Of a stretch of DNA of 17,550 nucleotides, positions 13,580 to 17,550 are shown in pieces. The stretch is from Rhodobacter sp. GTDB taxonomy: Bacteria; Pseudomonadota; Alphaproteobacteria; Rhodobacterales; Rhodobacteraceae. The position numbers and the translations under genes are program-made. Each line of letters begins with the position of its first letter. Positions within the stretch are counted from its first letter, which is position 1. Below the pieces are notes generated by a model that saw only the letters and a list, made by a program, of their open reading frames with translations, did not search any database and was not told the origin of the DNA. Location of the stretch: positions 1 through 17,550 of the forward strand of contig PNNE01000396.1 in assembly GCA_013824055.1 (NCBI GenBank), read 5' to 3'.

Positions 13580-14855
13580 GTCCTGGCTCCTCGGTGGTGG
13601 CGCCCGCCTGGTCCCCCGCCTGCGCCTTTCGTGCCTCGCGCCGGTCAAGCAGATGAAACAGCAGCGGGTTCATCAGGATCGAGATCATCGCCCCCGCCAC
13701 CACAAGGTCGCGCGCCTCGGCAGGCACGATGTCCAGCGTCACCGCCATCGTGATCAGAATGAACGAGAATTCCCCGATCTGCGCCAGACTTGCCGCGATG
13801 GTCAGCGCCTTGTCGTGACCGTGCCCGAAGGCCCTGACGATGTAATAGGCCGCGACCGACTTGACGACGACGATGATGAGAACCGTGCCAAGAATCGCCA
13901 GCGGCGAGGTCAGGATCACCTCGGGGTTGAACAGCATCCCGACCGAGACGAAGAACAGTACCGCGAAAGCATCGCGCAGGGGCAGCGTCTCGCGCATGGC
14001 TTGCTGCGACAGGGTCGAGGAGGACATCACCATCCCCGCAAAGAACGCCCCAAGCGCGAAGGAGACGCCGAAGAAATGCGTGGCCCCGTAGGCGACGCCC
14101 AGGGCAATGGCCAGGACGGCCAGCCGGAACAGCTCACGCGAGCGGGTCTGCGACACGAAGTGCAGGATCCAGGGCACAAGGCGCTGGCCGATGATCAGCA
14201 TCAGCGCCACGAAGGCTGCCGCCTTTGCCAGGGTGATCATCACCGTCGCCGCGATGGGACCGATGCCGATGTTGCTGGTCACTTCGGCGACCGCCTCGGC
14301 CTCTTCCGCGACGGGGATCGCGGTGCCGCCCAGGAGCCCGGCCAAGGGCGGGATCAGGACCAGAGAGATGACCATCACCAGGTCCTCGACGATCAGCCAG
14401 CCCACGGCCACGCGGCCCTTGTCCGTCGTCACGAGGTTGCGGTCCTGCAGCGCGCGCAGCAGCACCACCGTCGAGGCGACCGACAGCGCCAGGCCAAAGA
14501 TCAGCCCGGCCCCCAGGCTCCACCCCAGGGTCCAACCCAAGGCGGTGCCGAAGGCCGTGGCCACCGCGATCTGGCCCAGGGCCCCCGGCACGGCGATGGC
14601 CTTCACCGCCATCAGGTCACGGGGCGAGAAGTGCAGCCCCACCCCGAACATCAGCAGGATGACACCCAGCTCGGCCAGTTCGGCGGCCAGCTCCATGTTC
14701 GCCACATAGCCCGGCGTGAACGGCCCGATCACCACGCCGGCCAGCAGATACCCCGCGATCAGCGGCAGCTTCAGGCGTTGCGCCATCAGGCCGAACAGGA
14801 AGGCAAGGCCAAAGCCGGCCACAAGGGTGGTGATCAGGGGCGTTTCGTGGGGCAA
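13515..14855 (-). CDS. CPA2-family cation:proton antiporter, YbaL-like, without RCK domain
   Basis: A 446-residue inner-membrane antiporter, probably K+/H+ or Na+/H+. About a dozen membrane helices are seen, with AGYLLAGVVIGPFTPGYVAN, ELGVILLMFGVGLHFS, ALSVASTVVLLRALQDRN, GWLIVEDLVMVISLVLIPPL, FALGAFFAGMVMSSS and ASLAQIGEFSFIL, all closely like E. coli YbaL. YbaL-type proteins usually continue into a TrkA-N/RCK nucleotide-binding domain (total ~560). Here the frame stops ~40 residues after the last helix, in a low-complexity tail that runs antisense into ubiH (65-base overlap). TTG 14855 is chosen since (M)PHETPLITT aligns with the E. coli start MHHATPLITT and GGAAAGG lies ~11 bases upstream; ATG 14903 would add 16 residues. 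Confidence 0.88.
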   Translation of the reverse strand: MPHETPLITTLVAGFGLAFLFGLMAQRLKLPLIAGYLLAGVVIGPFTPGYVANMELAAELAELGVILLMFGVGLHFSPRDLMAVKAIAVPGALGQIAVATAFGTALGWTLGWSLGAGLIFGLALSVASTVVLLRALQDRNLVTTDKGRVAVGWLIVEDLVMVISLVLIPPLAGLLGGTAIPVAEEAEAVAEVTSNIGIGPIAATVMITLAKAAAFVALMLIIGQRLVPWILHFVSQTRSRELFRLAVLAIALGVAYGATHFFGVSFALGAFFAGMVMSSSTLSQQAMRETLPLRDAFAVLFFVSVGMLFNPEVILTSPLAILGTVLIIVVVKSVAAYYIVRAFGHGHDKALTIAASLAQIGEFSFILITMAVTLDIVPAEARDLVVAGAMISILMNPLLFHLLDRREARKAQAGDQAGATTEEPGPRSAAPSEASAPHPSSLPPAA

Positions 14856-14938
14856 TGCTTCACGGGCCTTTCCGGTGCACTCGACAAAGCCGGGCGCGAC
14901 CATCTGAGTTTGCGGGAATTGTGTCAGGAGACGCTGCG

Positions 14939-14966
14939 ATAGTACGGGCTGATTCGGGCAATGCAA
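14939..14966 (-). promoter_or_regulatory. Candidate promoter of the antiporter gene
   Basis: Minus strand: TTGCAT (14966-14961), 16 bases, TACTAT (14944-14939). It would leave a leader of about 75 bases before TTG 14855, or about 30 before ATG 14903. The 182-base divergent gap (14856-15037) holds nothing else clear apart from this site. Confidence 0.45.
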
Positions 14967-15037
14967 CCGGCTGGGCGGGTGGGTGCGATAACAATTCCAC
15001 CTTTTGCCGAAACAGTTTGAAATGTTAGACCTTGGCG

Positions 15038-16245
15038 ATGCGCCACCTGATCCCGAACCCCGTTGCCCGCCGCCTGTTTCTTGATCGCCACGCCCTGTCC
15101 GAAGCACCTGCGGGACCCGCTTCCGGTCAGGCGCTGCACGACCTGATCGAGCGGATCGGCTTTGTTCAGGTGGACAGCATCAACACCGTCGCCCGGGCGC
15201 ATGACATGATCCTCTGGTCGCGGCGGCAATCCTATCGGCCCCCGGCGCTGAAGCGGCTGCTGGAGCGGGACCGGACAATGTGGGAGCATTGGACGCATGA
15301 CGCCTCGATCCTGCCGACGCGGTTGCACGGGGTCTGGCAGCACCGGTTCCAGCGCGACGAACAGCGGCTGGAAGCGAACTGGAAGCGCTGGTTCCGCGAC
15401 GGGTATCAGGCCCAGTTCGACATCATCCTGAACCGGATAGCCAAGGACGGTCCGCTGGGGACTGCGGATGTCGGCGAGGGCGAGGTCCGGGGCCGCGGCG
15501 GCTGGTGGGACTGGCACCCGTCGAAGACCGCGCTGGAATGGCTGTGGCGGACCGGGCGGCTGGCAATCACCCGCCGCGATGGGTTCGCCAAGATCTACGA
15601 CCTGACCGAGCGGGTGATCCCCGAGGCGCTGCGTGCCCCGGTGCCGGAAGACGCGTGACGGACTGGGCCTGCCGGTCTGCGCTGCGGCATCTGGGTTTTG
15701 CCACGTCAGGCGAGATCGCCGCCTACTGGAAGGCCGTCAGCCCCGATGCCGCCAGGGACTGGTGCCGCAACGCGCTGGCGCGGGGCGAGATCATCGAGGC
15801 CGAAGTCGAAGGCGCCCAGGGACAACGCCGCAAGGTGTTCGTCTTCCCGGACCTGCCGGAAGTCGATTGTCCCGACCCCACCCCCCGCCTGCGCATCCTG
15901 TCCCCCTTCGACCCAGCCCTGCGCGACCGAGACCGGGCAGAGTTCCTGTTCGGCTTCTTCTACCGGATCGAGGTCTTCGTGCCCGAACCGAAGCGGGTCT
16001 ACGGCTACTACGTCTTTCCGGTGCTGGAGGGTGACAGGCTGGTCGGAAGGATCGACGTGAAGGCCTTCCGCGACGTGGGCGCGTTGCGGGTCAAGGCGTT
16101 CTGGCCCGAAGCGGGGGTGAAGCTGACCAAGGCACGGCGGGGGAAGCTGGAGGCAGAGCTGGACCGGCTGGCTGCCTTTGCCGGGTGCGAGAGGGTGGAG
16201 TTTCTCGACGGGTGGGAGCGGGAAACGATCACCCGGACGGGCTGA
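15038..16245 (+). pseudogene. YcaQ/AlkZ-type winged-helix DNA glycosylase, split by a frameshift
   Basis: Family members remove bulky or crosslinked alkylated bases from DNA. The first part (15038-15658) starts MRHLIPNPVARRLFLDRHAL and holds GFVQVDSINTVARAHDMILWSR with the QVD catalytic motif (Gln44, Asp46). It ends at TGA 15656-15658. The second part, in the next frame, begins at about VTDWACRSALRHLGFATSGE and carries RILSPFDPALRDRDR, FGFFYRIEVFVPEPKRVYGYY and FPVLEGDRLVGRIDVKAF, the C-terminal half. Adding one base near 15651-15656 joins them into 402 residues, the family length. A GTG at 15655 overlaps the TGA (GTGA) with GGAAG before it, so two coupled polypeptides are conceivable. No clear ribosome site precedes ATG 15038. 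Confidence 0.85.
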
Positions 16246-16283
16246 CGGAAAGGATCGGCTCCGGTGCTGGTCGTCATACGTCC

Positions 16284-16308
16284 TTGGCGCCTGGTGGCCG
16301 GGGCGCCC
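16284..16308. terminator. Weak GC hairpin between convergent genes
   Basis: GGCGCC (16286-16291) and GGCGCC (16302-16307) can pair around a 10-base loop between the YcaQ-like and LOG genes. There is no T-tract. The rest of the 132-base gap shows nothing I recognise. Confidence 0.25.
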
Positions 16309-16377
16309 GAAGTCGCGCGCCCAGGCGGAACGCGGGCCGGGCCAGGTTCGCACTGACCTTGCGCCCGAAAGGCATCG

Positions 16378-17197
16378 TCAGGCCGGGACGGTCCACCCGT
16401 CGATCACCGCGACCGCCTCTTCCGCCGTCTCGACCATCGCGAACAGCGACAGGTCCTCGGGGCTGATCACACCGGCTTCGGCGAGGTGGGACCAGTTCAC
16501 CACCTTCTCCCACCAGTCGCGGCCGAAAAGAAGGAAGGGGATCGGCTTCATCCGGCCGGTCTGGATCAGGGTCAGGCTTTCGAACATCTCGTCCAGGGTG
16601 CCGAACCCGCCGGGAAAGACGCAGACCGCCTTCGCCCGCATCAGGAAGTGCATCTTGCGGATGGCAAAGTAGTGGAAGTTGAAGGACAGGTCCGGCGTGA
16701 CATAGGCGTTCGGGGCCTGTTCGTGCGGCAGGACGATGTTCAGGCCGATCGACTGCCCGCCAGCCTCGTCCGCGCCGCGGTTGCCTGCCTCCATCACGCC
16801 GGGGCCGCCGCCGGTGCAGATCACGCCTTCGCGCCCGTAGGTTTCCAGGCTGCGCTCGGTCATGATCCGGGCAAAGCGGCGAGCCTCGTCATAGTAGTGC
16901 GACAGCTCGGCAAGGGTTCGTGCGCGCGGTCCCGCGGTGTTCCGGCGCAGGGATGCGGGCGCCGCCGAACATGACGATGGTCGATTCGATCCCGCGCTCG
17001 TCCATGATCAGCTGCGGCTTCAACAGCTCCAGCTGCAACCGGACCGGGCGCAGTTCGTCCCGGATCATGAAATCGCGGTCGGCGAAGGCCAGGCGATAGG
17101 CGGGCGCGCGGGTCTGAGGGGTGTCCGGAACCCGCTTCGTCGCGGCGATGTCCTCGACACTGTCGCGGAACGGGTGGCTGCGGGGTTCGTCTTTCAT
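16378..17197 (-). pseudogene. LOG-family (TIGR00730) Rossmann protein, frameshifted
   Basis: LOG proteins cleave nucleoside 5'-monophosphates to base and ribose phosphate (cytokinin-activating in plants, role in bacteria varied). The N-terminal frame starts at ATG 17197 (MKDEPRSHPFRDSVEDIAAT) and includes IESTIVMFGGARIPAPE, then stops shortly after about 16921. The second frame continues TLAELSHYYDEARRFARIM, GVICTGGGPGVMEAGNRGA, and VFPGGFGTLDEMFESLTLIQ, the PGGxGTxxE signature. Removing one base (or adding two) at about 16917-16935 gives one 272-residue protein of normal long-LOG type. The second frame alone lacks the first strand of the Rossmann fold. It diverges from dapD. Confidence 0.88.
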
Positions 17198-17213
17198 GTG
17201 TCGCGCCTGGCAA

Positions 17214-17242
17214 TTGCGTGGGTCATGCCCAAGGCTTATAGG
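17214..17242 (+). promoter_or_regulatory. Candidate promoter of dapD
   Basis: TTGCGT (17214-17219), 17 bases, TATAGG (17237-17242), giving a leader of about 32 bases before the dapD ATG. Confidence 0.5.
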
Positions 17243-17280
17243 GTCGGGGCCGCAGTGACCAACCGAAAAGGGAAATCTCC

Positions 17281-17550
17281 ATGTCGAACGCCGCCCTGGA
17301 AGCCGCCATCGAAGCCGCCTGGGAGGCACGTGACGGGATCAGCCCCGCCACCAGGGGCGAGGTGCGCGACGCCATCGAGGCGACCTTGTCGGCCTTGGAT
17401 TCCGGCTCGCTGCGGGTGGCCGAACCGCGCGGGAACGACTGGCATGTGAACCAGTGGGCAAAGAAAGCCGTCCTCTTGTCGTTCCGCCTGACCGACATGT
17501 ACGAAATCCCGGGCAGCAATGGCGGGTCGAACTGGTGGGACAAGGTCCCG
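17281..17550 (+). CDS. dapD: 2,3,4,5-tetrahydropyridine-2,6-dicarboxylate N-succinyltransferase (5' part, runs off the window)
   Basis: Uses succinyl-CoA to acylate tetrahydrodipicolinate in the lysine/diaminopimelate pathway. Only the first 90 codons are present. They read MSNAALEAAIEAAWEARDGI, then LDSGSLRVAEPRGNDW, VNQWAKKAVLLSFRLTDMYE and FDKVP-like WWDKVP at the edge. These match the N-terminal helical domain of DapD (E. coli: LLDSGALRVAEK, WLKKAVLLSFRI, YFDKVP). The left-handed beta-helix catalytic domain lies beyond the window. AAAAGGGAAA stands about 6 bases before ATG 17281, and a good promoter candidate lies just upstream. Confidence 0.95.
   Translation, partial: MSNAALEAAIEAAWEARDGISPATRGEVRDAIEATLSALDSGSLRVAEPRGNDWHVNQWAKKAVLLSFRLTDMYEIPGSNGGSNWWDKVP

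Noticed and set aside
11837..13648. A 603-codon minus-strand frame across ubiH
   Set aside because: Only its last ~40 meaningful residues (after MSGTWAHMTATDLG, below 12247) are real, being the displaced N-terminus of the amidase. The rest is antisense to ubiH.
13653..14942. A 429-codon plus-strand frame opposite the antiporter
   Set aside because: It is very rich in Arg, Gln, His and Asp, as expected from antisense of a membrane protein, and has no domain.
14987..14998. lac-operator-like string GATAACAATTCC
   Set aside because: Only one half-site is present and no LacI-type regulator is in the window; likely chance in an AT-richer divergent gap.
16274..16375. A 33-codon minus-strand frame (MPFGRKVSANLARPAFRLG...) just after the LOG stop
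   Set aside because: It has no Shine-Dalgarno and no recognised family; a short Arg/Pro-rich frame is expected by chance at this GC.
1..17550. Search for tRNA, rRNA, CRISPR, transposase, integrase or toxin-antitoxin genes
   Set aside because: None was found by reading; the window consists of housekeeping-type protein genes with short gaps.

Overview
The window looks like a chromosomal segment from an alphaproteobacterium of the Rhodobacteraceae/Paracoccaceae type, possibly Paracoccus or a close relative. This rests on high GC, the style of the proteins (an adenosine-kinase-type PfkB protein, a SelD fused to an NADH-dehydrogenase-like domain, separate MnmD and MnmC-oxidase genes, a YbaL-type antiporter) and promoters of TTGnnn-N16/17-TATAnn form. 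I see no rRNA, tRNA, CRISPR array, transposase, integrase or phage gene. It reads as core and housekeeping sequence, not an island.

Layout. 1-3.7 kb, all on the minus strand: accA (fatty-acid synthesis), a FadR/GntR regulator with a possible self-operator, an OmpA-type lipoprotein with a clear UUCG-loop terminator, and an Ada-like AraC/alkyltransferase. 3.9-5.5 kb, plus strand: nth overlapping an adenosine-kinase-like gene by ATGA. 5.5-9.8 kb: a selenophosphate synthetase fused to an NDH-2-like flavoprotein (minus), a GNAT acetyltransferase remnant (plus), an MnmC-oxidase-like flavoprotein (minus), and mnmD (plus) diverging from it over 44 bp. 10.0-10.9 kb, plus: rsfS-rlmH. 10.9-12.25 kb, minus: a frameshifted amidase. 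12.35-13.6 kb, plus: a UbiH/COQ6 hydroxylase. 13.5-14.9 kb, minus: a YbaL-type antiporter without its usual RCK domain. 15.0-16.2 kb, plus: a YcaQ/AlkZ-type DNA glycosylase broken by a frameshift. 16.4-17.2 kb, minus: a frameshifted LOG-family protein. 17.3 kb to the edge, plus: the 5' part of dapD.

Themes. Base-repair genes (Ada-like, nth, YcaQ-like) are scattered through the window. The 5.5-9.8 kb block is coherent: SelD makes selenophosphate, used among other things to turn 2-thiouridine into 2-selenouridine at tRNA position 34, while the MnmC oxidase and MnmD finish the 5-methylaminomethyl group on that same base. rsfS and rlmH act on the ribosome large subunit.

Caution on quality. At least four genes (accA twice, amidase, YcaQ-like, LOG-family) carry single-base frame breaks that restore family-length proteins when corrected. 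AccA is essential, so indel errors in the assembly are the simplest explanation for at least some of them. The rsfS gene has no ATG, GTG or TTG at its expected start, which is either a CTG start or another such error.
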